The notes beneath the pieces are model-generated. The model did not search any database, was not told the origin of the DNA, and was given only the letters and a program-made list of their open reading frames with translations. From contig NZ_QYRN01000002.1 in the NCBI RefSeq assembly GCF_003583935.1, positions 186,001-250,000 on the forward strand: 64,000 nucleotides of DNA, written 5' to 3'. Origin of the DNA: Aureimonas flava. GTDB taxonomy: Bacteria; Pseudomonadota; Alphaproteobacteria; Rhizobiales; Rhizobiaceae. The position numbers and the translations under genes were made by a program. Below are positions 1-8,068 of this stretch, piece by piece (position 1 is the first letter of the stretch; the number at the start of each line of letters is the position of its first letter).

Positions 1-27
1 CAGGTTCAATCCCTGTCACGCCCACCA
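1..27 (+). tRNA. 3' end of a tRNA gene (partial, truncated by window edge)
   Basis: The first 27 bases read as the T arm and acceptor 3' strand of a tRNA. The T-loop TTCAATC (5-11) is flanked by CAGG and CCTGT stem strands. It is followed by acceptor strand CACGCCC (17-23), discriminator A (24) and an encoded CCA (25-27). The amino-acid identity cannot be given because the anticodon lies outside the window. The matching 5' acceptor strand should read GGGCGTG. A tRNA 3' end is a common integration site, but no integrase follows it. Confidence 0.8.
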
Positions 28-888
28 TTCGATCCCTTCGCCTTGGACAGCTTTCGGCTCGACGGGCGTTTTCGTCAGGTCGATCGCGTCGAACGCCAGC
101 GACCCCATCGCCTCCGGCAAAAGCACGCAGACGTCGAATGACGCCATCTCCGGTGGCGGCGATGCGCCTCGATGCGTCGGCCCTCTGGCGAACCGACGCG
201 TTCCGCCTCGCTTTCGACGCGGGTCGCCGCCCTGCCGGCCTTGGCCGCCACCGTGCGCCGGCGGCACGACATCGACCGCTCGCCGGCGCGTGCTCCTCGC
301 GGCAACGGCACGATGGTCGGCTCCTTCTTCGCGCCGACGCCTGGGACGCAAGACATGAACCGCTTCGGGCCGCCGGCACCGACCGGATCGACCGGCGCTC
401 GGCATGGCGACCGAACGCCCGGTCGAGGTTCCGGCGACGGAGCGATGCGCGGAGCCGGCGCCGATCTGGCCACGCAGGCGTCAGCTCCTCGCGACCGATC
501 GGAGCGGGTAGAGGGCGGTCGAGCGGTCGTCAGGAGTCAAAGCCCTGGGAGCCGCTTCGCCTGTCGCAGGCTTGCCGCGATCGCGGTGTTCGTCTCGGCG
601 TCCGCCGGAACGCGTGGGGAGGGGCACTCCGGGAACCGTGGCCGGCCTCCTCCGCGACGGCTCCAAGGCTCGACCCTGCACCCGGTTTCCGCCGGGCAAG
701 ACCCGTTCGCCAGGGAATCAGGTGCCCCATCGGCGGTCCGGCCCGGCGCGCGTCTCCTGGTGGGGCGAACGCTGGACCGGCCCCTTCGGACGGCAGGGGT
801 TGCCGCGATCGCATATGCCGCTGGAGGCGGTGCGTGATCGTCGCCCAGTTGGTGCCCGTTCCTGGGACGACACCTGCGACCGGGGTCT
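28..888. other. Long stretch without a recognisable gene
   Basis: About 860 bp between the tRNA end and the carbamoylase gene. Open frames exist on both strands, but their translations are Arg/Pro/Gly-rich low-complexity peptides typical of out-of-frame reading in GC-rich DNA. None resembles a known family. The stretch could be decayed coding sequence or an old insertion next to the tRNA. No repeat or transposase remnant was recognised. Confidence 0.5.
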
Positions 889-1812
889 TCAGACCGGGCC
901 CGCCCGTTCCGAGATCATCCGATAGGCGGCGGGGCGGCGGTAGCGATCGAAGTCGAAGTTCACGCGCCGGCAGGTATCGATCAGGTCGAGGTCGGCCCGA
1001 TGCACGACCACCTCGTCGCCGACGGACATCGCCTGCGCGGCGATCTCGCCGGTCGGGGCGACGATGCACGAGCCGCCGATCAGCGCCTGCCCCTCCTCCA
1101 GCCCCGCCTTGGCGCAGCCGGCGACCCAGAGCGTGTTCTGGTAGGCCCCGGCCTGCATCGGCAGGTGGTTGTGGAACATGCGCAGATGCGCGAGGGCGGG
1201 CGCCTCGTCCAGGAGCAGCGGGGTGTTGTAGCCGATCAGCGCCACCTCGGCGCCGCCCAGCATCAGCATCCGATAGGTCTCGGGCCAGCGGCGGTCGTTG
1301 CACAAGGCGAGGCCGACGCGCGTTCCTCGGTAGTCGAAGACCGGAAAGCCGAGATCGCCCGGCTCGAAGTAGCGCCGCTCGAGATGGACCGTGGTGCCCT
1401 CTTCCGGCTCCTCCGATCCGGGCACGTGCATCTTGCGGTAGCGGCCCAGCACCTCGCCGTCGTCGCCCACCAGCGCCATCGTGTTGTAGCGCCGGCGTCG
1501 GCCGTCCCCTTGCGCGATCTCGCCGTAGCCGAGCGCGAAGCCGATGCGCAGCTTGCGCGCCGCCTCCGTCAGCGGCCGGGTGGCGGCGTTCGGGAAGGCG
1601 TCCTCGTAGAAGCCGTCGATCTCGGCCTCGTCCTCGATGAGCCAGCGCGGAAAGAAGGTGGTCAGGGCCAGTTCGGGGAACACGGCGAGCGAGGCCCCCT
1701 GCGACGCGGCCTCTTCCAAGAGATGGACGAGCCGATCCACGATCTCGCGCCGGCCGGCGCTTCGCGCGATCGGCCCCGTTTGACAGGCCGCAAGGGTCAG
1801 GTGACGCGCCAT
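889..1812 (-). CDS. N-carbamoyl-D-amino-acid hydrolase (nitrilase superfamily)
   Basis: Predicted cytoplasmic enzyme that hydrolyses N-carbamoyl-D-amino acids to D-amino acid, CO2 and ammonia, the second step of D-selective hydantoin breakdown. The 307-residue protein has the family's usual length. Its catalytic triad falls at the expected positions: Glu47 in FPELALTTFFPRW, Lys127 in YRKMHVPG and Cys171 in ALCNDRRWPE. The stretches RRYFEPGDLGFPV and GSCIVAPTGEI are also typical of D-carbamoylases. The ATG at 1812 overlaps the 3' end of the upstream hydantoinase gene by 16 bp, so the two are very likely co-translated. A general nitrilase of other specificity is less likely given the match over the whole length. 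Confidence 0.93.
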   Translation of the reverse strand: MARHLTLAACQTGPIARSAGRREIVDRLVHLLEEAASQGASLAVFPELALTTFFPRWLIEDEAEIDGFYEDAFPNAATRPLTEAARKLRIGFALGYGEIAQGDGRRRRYNTMALVGDDGEVLGRYRKMHVPGSEEPEEGTTVHLERRYFEPGDLGFPVFDYRGTRVGLALCNDRRWPETYRMLMLGGAEVALIGYNTPLLLDEAPALAHLRMFHNHLPMQAGAYQNTLWVAGCAKAGLEEGQALIGGSCIVAPTGEIAAQAMSVGDEVVVHRADLDLIDTCRRVNFDFDRYRRPAAYRMISERAGPV

Positions 1813-3233
1813 GGCTGGTGCTCCTCGAGTGGAATGGGAAACGAATCGGGCGCCGCGCGATGGCGCGCCTGGAAGCGACCGGCGGGCGCGGCGGCGACCA
1901 GTCGGCCGTCCTGCACCACCGGCTCCCCCCGCAGGAGGACCGTCACGGGGCGCCCCCTGATCCGCCGCCCCTCGAACGGGCTGAAATCGACGTTGGAATG
2001 GAGGTCTTCGTGGCGGACCGTCCAGCGCGCGGCCGGATCCCAGAGCGCGATGTCGGCGTCGAGGCCGACGGCGATCCGGCCCTTCCGGTCGTCGAGCCCG
2101 TAGAGCCGCGCGGCGGTCTCGGCCGAGAGTTCCAGATAGCGTGCCAGCGACAAGCGCCCGGCTAGGAGCCCTTCCGAGAACAGGAGCGGCAGGCGCGTCT
2201 CCAGGCCCGGCACCCCGCTCACGGCGTCGGCGAAGCTCGCGTCCGCCGTTCGGGGCAGCTTGTCGGCCAGGCGGTAGGGCGAGTGGTCGGAGGACCACAG
2301 CGCGATGCGCCCCTCCGCCAGCGCATGCCACAGAAACGCGTTGTCGTCCGCCCCGCGGGGCGGCGGCGAGAACAGGAAGCGGGCCGCCTCGCGCTCCGGC
2401 CCGTCGAACACCGAGGCGTCGAGGAGCACGTATTGCGGGCAGGTCTCCGCCACCACCGCGACCCCGCGCTCCCGGGCGCGCTCGACCTCCTCCGCCGATT
2501 GCCGCCCGGATACGTGGAGGATCGCCGCGCGCGCGCCCGCGATCTCGGCAAGGGTCGCGACGCGGTGCGTCGCCTCGCGTTCGGCCGGCATGGCGCCGGC
2601 GACGAGATGGAAGCGGAGCGACCGACGGCCGGCCGCGAGAAGCCGGCCGCGCGTGCGCCGGATCGCCGCGTCGTTCTCGGCATGCACCAGAACGGTGGAC
2701 CGGCTGGCGCGGGCGGCGTCCATGAGGCCGAGCACCAGGTCGTCGCCCGCCGCGAAGCCCTCGTAGGTGAGGAAGACCTTGACGCTCGGAACGCCCCGCG
2801 CGGCCAGCGTCTCGACCTGCCGGTCGACATTCCCGCCGGTGCCGGGCGTGACCACGCCGTGGAAGCCGTAGTCCACGAAGGAGCGGCCGGCCGAGCGTGC
2901 CATCGCCCGCTCCAGGCCCTCCACCGCGCTCGTGCCGGGCGCCGGCATGGCGAAGGGGACGAGGCACGTCGTCCCGCCGAAGGCGGCCGAGATCGAGCCG
3001 GACCCGAAGTCGTCCGCCGTGTCGGCGCCGCCCCAGGAGGGCTGGTCGAGATGGCAGTGGGCGTCGATGCCGCCCGGCAGCACCCAGAGCCCGGCGGCGT
3101 CGATGCTGCGCCGCCCCTCGAGGCCCTTGCCGAGGGCGGCGATCCGGCCGCCCTCGATGCCGATGTCGGCCTCCAGCCAGCCCTCGCATCGGGCCACCCG
3201 CCCATTCCTGATGACAAGCTCGTGCACGCGCAA
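1797..3233 (-). CDS. hydA: D-hydantoinase / dihydropyrimidinase-family cyclic amidohydrolase
   Basis: Predicted binuclear-metal amidohydrolase opening hydantoin or dihydropyrimidine rings to N-carbamoyl amino acids. The 478 residues carry the family ligands in order: His59 and His61 in GIDAHCHLDQP, the lysine expected to be carboxylated at 152 in SVKVFLTYEG, His184, His240 and Asp316 in SSDHSPY. The C-terminal GLDADIALWDP is the small beta-domain found in hydantoinases. It overlaps the D-carbamoylase gene, which converts its product onward, and that pairing favours hydantoinase over the reductive pyrimidine pathway. Its promoter lies in the region shared with the divergent SDR, where a nested dyad (3279-3323) could hold an operator. 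The physiological substrate cannot be read from sequence. Confidence 0.9.
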   Translation of the reverse strand: MRVHELVIRNGRVARCEGWLEADIGIEGGRIAALGKGLEGRRSIDAAGLWVLPGGIDAHCHLDQPSWGGADTADDFGSGSISAAFGGTTCLVPFAMPAPGTSAVEGLERAMARSAGRSFVDYGFHGVVTPGTGGNVDRQVETLAARGVPSVKVFLTYEGFAAGDDLVLGLMDAARASRSTVLVHAENDAAIRRTRGRLLAAGRRSLRFHLVAGAMPAEREATHRVATLAEIAGARAAILHVSGRQSAEEVERARERGVAVVAETCPQYVLLDASVFDGPEREAARFLFSPPPRGADDNAFLWHALAEGRIALWSSDHSPYRLADKLPRTADASFADAVSGVPGLETRLPLLFSEGLLAGRLSLARYLELSAETAARLYGLDDRKGRIAVGLDADIALWDPAARWTVRHEDLHSNVDFSPFEGRRIRGRPVTVLLRGEPVVQDGRLVAAAPAGRFQARHRAAPDSFPIPLEEHQPWRVT

Positions 3234-3278
3234 GCCCCGATCGAGGGTCCGGGCACCAAGCGCCCCGTTCCTGCTTAT

Positions 3279-3323
3279 TTCGATATTTTCGATTTTACAA
3301 CCGTTTCAAATCGGCATATCGAA
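3279..3323. promoter_or_regulatory. Nested inverted repeat, candidate operator between divergent genes
   Basis: Outer arms TTCGATAT (3279-3286) and ATATCGAA (3316-3323) are perfect complements. Inner arms CGATTT (3290-3295) and AAATCG (3308-3313) form a second nested match. The element sits in an AT-rich pocket 46 bp upstream of the hydantoinase start and 165 bp upstream of the SDR start. It is a good candidate binding site for the GntR regulator encoded at 17508-18497, but that link is inference. Confidence 0.45.
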
Positions 3324-3487
3324 TACCGGAAATCTGGTTCGACCCGCGGACGCCGCGGCGAAGCGGGCCGAAGCTCGCCCTCGCCCCGCGGGGCGCGTCG
3401 CGACGGCCCGGACTGGAACCACAGGCGGCGCGACCGGCCGCCGGACGGCGGATCGGGCGCCACCACGACAGGCAGCGAGGGTTGAGA

Positions 3488-4273
3488 ATGGATCTGGGTC
3501 TCGACGGCAGGACGGCATTGGTGCTCGGCGGCGGCGGCGGCCTCGGCCGGGCGATCGCAAGGACGCTGGCGCGCGAGGGCGCCCGGGTCGCGGTCGCGGA
3601 CATCGATGCCGGGGCGGCGGACGCGGCCGCGGCCGAGATCGCCGCCGCCGGCGGCAGGGCGCTCGCGCTCCAGTGGGATCTCGCCGCGCTCGACATCGTG
3701 GACCAGCGCGTGTCGCAGGTCGAGGCCGAGCTCGGATCGGTGGACATCCTGGTGAACATCACGGGGGGCCCGCCCCCGACCCCGGTGGCCGGGCAGCCCA
3801 CCGAGACCTGGGAGAAGCACTTCCGCAGCATGGTGGCGTCCGTGGTCGCGGTGAGCGACCGCGTCCTGCCCGCCATGCGCCGCAACGGCTGGGGGCGTGT
3901 CATCACCTCGACGTCCTCGGGCGTCGTGGCGCCGATCCCCAATCTCGGCCTGTCCAACGCGCTTCGCATGTCGCTGGTCGGCTGGTCCAAGACGCTGGCG
4001 CGCGAGGTCGGGCGCGACGGCGTGACCGCCAACGTCGTGGTGCCCGGACGGATCGCCACCGGGCGCATCACCTTCCTGGACGAGCAGAAGGCCAAGCGCG
4101 ACGGGCGCACGGTGGAGGAGGTCGCGGCGGCGAGCGCGGCCGACATCGGCGTCGGGCGCTACGGCGATCCGCAGGAATACGCCGACGTGGTCGCCTTCCT
4201 GGCGAGCCGCAACGCCTCCTACGTCACCGGCGGCATGATCCGCGTGGACGGCGGCCTGATCGCCAGCGTCTAG
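3488..4273 (+). CDS. SDR-family oxidoreductase with an atypical active site
   Basis: A 261-residue short-chain dehydrogenase/reductase fold. The N-terminal nucleotide loop is LVLGGGGGLGRAIA (about 12-24) rather than TGxxxGxG, and NITGG (about 90-94) replaces NNAG. The usual catalytic YxxxK is replaced by SxxxR (Ser156, Arg160 in LGLSNALRMS), while the serine-rich STSSG (141-145) is kept. Classical Tyr/Lys hydride-transfer chemistry is therefore doubtful. It may act differently or bind a ligand without reduction. The ATG at 3488 is chosen because GAGGG lies 7 bp upstream; a TTG at 3482 is in frame. The deacylase gene follows after 64 bp and is probably in the same operon. Confidence 0.85.
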   Translation: MDLGLDGRTALVLGGGGGLGRAIARTLAREGARVAVADIDAGAADAAAAEIAAAGGRALALQWDLAALDIVDQRVSQVEAELGSVDILVNITGGPPPTPVAGQPTETWEKHFRSMVASVVAVSDRVLPAMRRNGWGRVITSTSSGVVAPIPNLGLSNALRMSLVGWSKTLAREVGRDGVTANVVVPGRIATGRITFLDEQKAKRDGRTVEEVAAASAADIGVGRYGDPQEYADVVAFLASRNASYVTGGMIRVDGGLIASV

Positions 4274-4337
4274 GCACGCCGCCTCGCGCGGCCCGCGAGC
4301 GATCGATCCGAGCCCGGAGAGGCGGAAGGAGACTGCG

Positions 4338-5819
4338 ATGCGTCACGACGTGGTTCTGCGAGGGGGCTCCGTGATCGACGGGAGCGGCGCACCGGCCTTC
4401 CGGGCCGACGTCGCCATCCGCGACGGCCGCATCGCGGCGATCGGCCGGGTGGAGGATGCCGACGCCGGCGAGGTCGTGGACGCGACCGGCCACGTCGTCG
4501 CCCCCGGCTTCATCGACGTGCACACCCACGACGACAGCGCCCTGCTCAGCCCGACGGGCATGGTTGCCAAGACCAGCCAGGGCGTGACGACGGTGATCGT
4601 CGGCAATTGCGGCATCAGCGTCGCGCCGCTCGAGCTGGACGAGACGCCGCCCGCCCCGCTGACCCTGGTCGGCGGCCGGGAGAACTTCCGCTTCGCGACC
4701 TTCGCGGACTATCTCGGCGCGCTGGAGGCCGAGGGCATCATGACCAACGCAGCGGCGCTGGTGGGGCACACCACGCTGCGCCGGCGGTGCATGCCGACGC
4801 TGGAGCGCGCCGCGAACGCGCAGGAAACTGCCGAGATGGCGCGCGAGGTGGCGATCGCGGTGGAGGCGGGCGCCATCGGCGTGTCGACGGGCCTCGACTA
4901 CATCGCGGCCCTGCCCTCCTCCACGGAGGAGGTGAAGGCGCTCTCGCGCGCGGCGGCCGAGCTCGGCGGCCTCTACGTCACCCATACGCGAAACTACTTC
5001 GAGCACCTGGAGGAGGCGATCGAGGAGGCGATCGAGATCGCCTCCGACACGGCGGCCAAGCTCGTGATCTCGCACCACCAGGCGACCGGACGCGACAATT
5101 TCGGCAAGGCGGCGCCCACGCTGTCGCGCATCGACGAGGCGCGCCGCAATATGGAGATCGGGGTCGACTGCTACCCCTACGCCGCCTCCTCCACGGTGCT
5201 GAAGACGCAACGCTGCGACAAGGGCGTGCCGATCCTGATCACCTGGTCGGACCCGCATCCCGAGCTCGCCAACCACTACCTCGCCGACATCGCGCGCGAC
5301 TGGGCCTGCACCGAGGCGGAGGCGGCCGAGCGACTGCTGCCCGCGGGAGCGGTCTACTTCCAGCTCGACGAGGCCGACGTGCGCACCGTCTTGTCGCATC
5401 CCAGGACCATGATCGGATCGGACGGGCTGCCGCACGACGACCACCCCCATCCCCGCCTCTGGGGCACCTTTCCGCGCGTCCTTGGCCATTACGCGCGCGA
5501 CCTGAAGCTGTTCTCGCTGGAGCGGGCGGTGCACCAGATGACCGGCCTGCCGGCCGGCGAGTTCGGCCTGCGCGAGCGCGGGCTGCTCCGGGCTGGCTTC
5601 CATGCCGACATCGTGGTGTTCGACCCGGAGACGGTGATCGACCGCGCCACCTACGAGAAGCCGGCGCAGCCCTCGCAGGGCATCGAGCGGGTGCTGGTCA
5701 ACGGCCGGACCGTCTGGGCCGGGGGCGCCGCCACCGGGCTGCGGCCCGGTCGGGTGCTTCGGCGGGCGAGGGACGTCTCGGTGCACCTCGCCGGCGCGCG
5801 GCGCGGCTGCGCCTGCTGA
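4338..5819 (+). CDS. N-acyl-D-amino-acid deacylase (D-aminoacylase family amidohydrolase)
   Basis: Predicted zinc amidohydrolase releasing free D-amino acids from N-acyl-D-amino acids. The 493 residues show GFIDVHTHDD with His62 and His64, the bridging Cys91 in VGNCGIS that marks this subfamily, His216 in YVTHTRN, His246 in ISHHQ and Asp362 in MIGSDGLPHDD. The C-terminal GFHADIVVFDPETV is the standard beta-domain strand. The length matches D-aminoacylases (about 480-500). With the hydantoinase and D-carbamoylase next door it gives a second way of unblocking D-amino acids. Some related proteins are dihydroorotase-like or act on other N-acyl compounds, so the exact substrate is uncertain. Confidence 0.88.
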   Translation: MRHDVVLRGGSVIDGSGAPAFRADVAIRDGRIAAIGRVEDADAGEVVDATGHVVAPGFIDVHTHDDSALLSPTGMVAKTSQGVTTVIVGNCGISVAPLELDETPPAPLTLVGGRENFRFATFADYLGALEAEGIMTNAAALVGHTTLRRRCMPTLERAANAQETAEMAREVAIAVEAGAIGVSTGLDYIAALPSSTEEVKALSRAAAELGGLYVTHTRNYFEHLEEAIEEAIEIASDTAAKLVISHHQATGRDNFGKAAPTLSRIDEARRNMEIGVDCYPYAASSTVLKTQRCDKGVPILITWSDPHPELANHYLADIARDWACTEAEAAERLLPAGAVYFQLDEADVRTVLSHPRTMIGSDGLPHDDHPHPRLWGTFPRVLGHYARDLKLFSLERAVHQMTGLPAGEFGLRERGLLRAGFHADIVVFDPETVIDRATYEKPAQPSQGIERVLVNGRTVWAGGAATGLRPGRVLRRARDVSVHLAGARRGCAC

Positions 5820-5856
5820 GGGCGCCGGCGGCTCTGCCGCCGGGCCCCGTGCGCGC

Positions 5857-6561
5857 CTAACGCGGCACGGTCTCGACCCGGAAGCGCCGCCGGGTCTCGT
5901 CGGTCGCGGGGTAGAAGCCCGGAAGCGCCTGGCCGGCCAGCACCTTGTCCCGGATCCAGGCGTCCAGCGCCTCGTCCTCGGGGCCCTTTGCGGCGATCTC
6001 CTCCAGATGGGCGGCCGGCACCACCACCACGCCGTCGTCGTCGGCCACGAGATAGTCGCCCGGAAACACCGCCACGCCGCCGCAGCCGACCGGCGTCTGC
6101 CACTCCACGAAGGTCATGGTGGTGCTGGACGGGGGCGCCGCGCGGCCCCGGCACCAGGCGGCGAGGCCGATCTCGGCGATGACGCTGCCGTCGCGCAGGG
6201 CCCCGTCGGTGACCAGCGCCTCGACGCCGCGCGCCTTCATGCGCGAGGCGAACACGTCGCCGACGATCCCCGCCTCGGCCTCGCGCATCGCGTCCACCAC
6301 CACCATGGCGCCCGCCGGCATCGCCTCGATCGCGGCACGCGGCGACACCGCGTCGGTCCAGCGCTCCGGCGTGGACAGGTCCTCGCGCGCCGGGATGAAG
6401 CGCATGGTGAAGGCGGGCCCGGCACGCCGTCCCTGCCCCGCCGCCAGGGGCATCGCGCCGCGTAGCCAGACGTTGCGCAGGCCGTGCTTGAACAGCATCG
6501 TGGTGATCGTGGCGGTGGACACCCGGCAAAGGGCCTCGGCCAAACTCGTGGTCTCGGTCAT
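5857..6561 (-). CDS. RraA-family protein (HMG/CHA aldolase-like)
   Basis: A 234-residue member of the RraA/4-carboxy-4-hydroxy-2-oxoadipate aldolase family. The core includes ALVTDGALRD (with the substrate-binding GxxRD region) and GVAVFPGDYLVADDDGVVVVP, matching the family's metal/phosphate-site and DGVxVVP strands. In such clusters these proteins are usually 2-oxoacid aldolases or decarboxylases rather than true RNase E regulators. The start at 6561 is preferred because GGGAG lies 7 bp upstream; ATGs at 6567 and 6630 are also in frame. It is convergent with the deacylase gene and divergent from the aminotransferase. Its exact reaction is not predictable. Confidence 0.85.
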   Translation of the reverse strand: MTETTSLAEALCRVSTATITTMLFKHGLRNVWLRGAMPLAAGQGRRAGPAFTMRFIPAREDLSTPERWTDAVSPRAAIEAMPAGAMVVVDAMREAEAGIVGDVFASRMKARGVEALVTDGALRDGSVIAEIGLAAWCRGRAAPPSSTTMTFVEWQTPVGCGGVAVFPGDYLVADDDGVVVVPAAHLEEIAAKGPEDEALDAWIRDKVLAGQALPGFYPATDETRRRFRVETVPR

Positions 6562-6757
6562 CGGCATTCTCCCGAAAGCGCGCCCGCTCCCGCGCGTCGC
6601 GATCTCGTCAGCAAGGGGAAACCGCGGCACGGAAGCACAACGGCGCGCGCGTGCCTACTCCCCTCCGCAGCTAAAATGTATTTTCTTGACTCAAAAAGAC
6701 ATCGTGGGCAGTCTGGCTCTCGTGCCTCGCCGATCTCCCGTTTGACGGACCACGCCC

Positions 6758-7855
6758 TTGCTCCTCGACACCGTCTCGCCCATGCCCCATCTGGCGCGGG
6801 TTCCGCCCTATGCCGCCGCCGAGAAGCCTGCGGGCGACGGGGGCCGGCCGGTCATCCTGTCCCAGAACGAGCTGGCCACCGCGCCCAGCCCACGGGCGGT
6901 GGAGGCGGCCGCGGCGACCCTGGCCGGCTCGAATCGCTATCCCGACAGCGACTGCGAGGCGCTCTGCGCGGCGATCGCGGCGCGGCACGGGCTCCGGGCG
7001 GACCGCGTCCTGTGCACGCCGGGATCCATGACGCTCCTGGGAACGCTGGTGCGCAGCTATGCGGGGGCAGGCGACGAGGTCGTGATCACCCGGCACGGCT
7101 ACGGCTACTTCCGCACCGTGATCCAGCTCGCCGGCGCGACGCCCGTGGTGGCGCCCGAGACGGAACTCCACGCCGACGTCGACGCGATTCTCGCCCGCGT
7201 CACGGAGCGCACGCGCATCGTCCTCCTGGCGAACCCCAACAATCCGACCGGGACGATGATCCCCTGGAGCGAGGTGCTGCGCCTCCATGCGGGTCTGCGC
7301 GAGGACATCCTCCTGGTGCTCGACGCCGCCTATGCCGAGTTCGTCGCCCGGCCGGACTTTCGCGCCGGATCGGACCTCGTGGACGCGAGCCGCAACACGG
7401 TGATGATCCGCACCTTCTCGAAGATCTACGGCCTGGCCGGCATGCGCGTCGGCTGGGGCTACTTCCCGGCCGCGATCGCCGATCTCCTGCGGCGCGTGAC
7501 GCCTCCGTCCAGCGTGTCCTCGCAGGCGCAGGCCGCCGCGATCGCCGCGCTGGCGGACCGCGACCACACGCGCGCGACCTTCGAGGCGGTCTCGCGCGAG
7601 CGGCAGCGCCTCGCGGCGGCGCTGGGCGTCCTCGGCCTCGCGGGGCCGCCGAGCGAGGCGAACTTCGTGCTGGCGGATTTCGGCTCGCCCGAGCGGGCGA
7701 AGCGCGCGCACGCCTTCCTCACGCGGCGCGGCATCCACCTTCGCCCGGTCGCCTCCGCCGACCTGCCGCAGCACCTGCGGATCACGATCGGCACGGCGGC
7801 CGAGCACGAGGAGGTTCTCGGCGCGCTGCGCGCCTTCCTCGACCGCCCAGCGTGA
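6758..7855 (+). CDS. PLP-dependent aminotransferase, class I/II (HisC-like)
   Basis: A fold-type I aminotransferase of 365 residues resembling histidinol-phosphate aminotransferase. The substrate-anchoring ANPNNPTGT precedes LDAAYAEF (PLP pyridine contact Asp and Tyr). The Schiff-base lysine is Lys222 in FSKIYGLAGMRVGW, and the C-terminal HLRITIGT carries the carboxylate-binding Arg. No other histidine-biosynthesis gene is nearby, so a catabolic amino-acid transaminase is more likely than HisC. A TTG at 6758 opens the frame; the ATG at 6782 (MPHLARVPPY) is an equally good start. A hairpin at 7864-7886 may end its transcript. Confidence 0.85.
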   Translation: MLLDTVSPMPHLARVPPYAAAEKPAGDGGRPVILSQNELATAPSPRAVEAAAATLAGSNRYPDSDCEALCAAIAARHGLRADRVLCTPGSMTLLGTLVRSYAGAGDEVVITRHGYGYFRTVIQLAGATPVVAPETELHADVDAILARVTERTRIVLLANPNNPTGTMIPWSEVLRLHAGLREDILLVLDAAYAEFVARPDFRAGSDLVDASRNTVMIRTFSKIYGLAGMRVGWGYFPAAIADLLRRVTPPSSVSSQAQAAAIAALADRDHTRATFEAVSRERQRLAAALGVLGLAGPPSEANFVLADFGSPERAKRAHAFLTRRGIHLRPVASADLPQHLRITIGTAAEHEEVLGALRAFLDRPA

Positions 7856-7863
7856 CGCCCCGT

Positions 7864-7886
7864 GCCTGCCCACGATCCGGGCAGGC
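7864..7886 (+). terminator. Hairpin after aminotransferase gene
   Basis: GCCTGCCC (7864-7871) and GGGCAGGC (7879-7886) form a perfect 8-bp stem with a 7-nt loop, starting 9 bp after the aminotransferase stop. There is no T tract, so termination is plausible but not certain. Confidence 0.45.
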
Positions 7887-7944
7887 TGCCTGCCGATTCA
7901 ACGTTCATTTTCCCGAACGGATCGAAATATGAGCAGTCTTCGGA

Positions 7945-7972
7945 TTGAACATTTTTGGGAATTTTATACAAC
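7945..7972 (+). promoter_or_regulatory. Candidate sigma70-type promoter of the oxidase/ABC operon
   Basis: TTGAAC (7945-7950) and TACAAC (7967-7972) are separated by 16 bp in a locally AT-rich stretch. This lies about 100 bp upstream of the oxidase ATG, which opens the nine-gene rightward operon. The match is by eye only. Confidence 0.35.
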
Positions 7973-8068
7973 GGAGGGGCGCCTGGCGGTTCCAAGCCGG
8001 CGGTCGGCGGCCCGGTGGGGCGGCGGCCCCGCACCCCTGGAACCCGTTCCGGCGAACGAGGACATCCG

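Noticed and set aside
16-405. Leftward open frame next to the tRNA end, with a less biased C-terminus
   Set aside because: Most of the translation is Arg-rich and no family is recognised; not enough to call a gene or remnant.
138-1640. 500-codon rightward open frame over the gap and the carbamoylase gene
   Set aside because: Its translation is Arg/Pro-rich low complexity and it runs antisense over a gene with full catalytic motifs; typical of GC-rich shadow frames.
5857-6561. RraA-family gene considered as a regulator of RNase E
   Set aside because: Catabolic context and family statistics favour an aldolase or decarboxylase; no specific RNase E inhibitor feature was seen.
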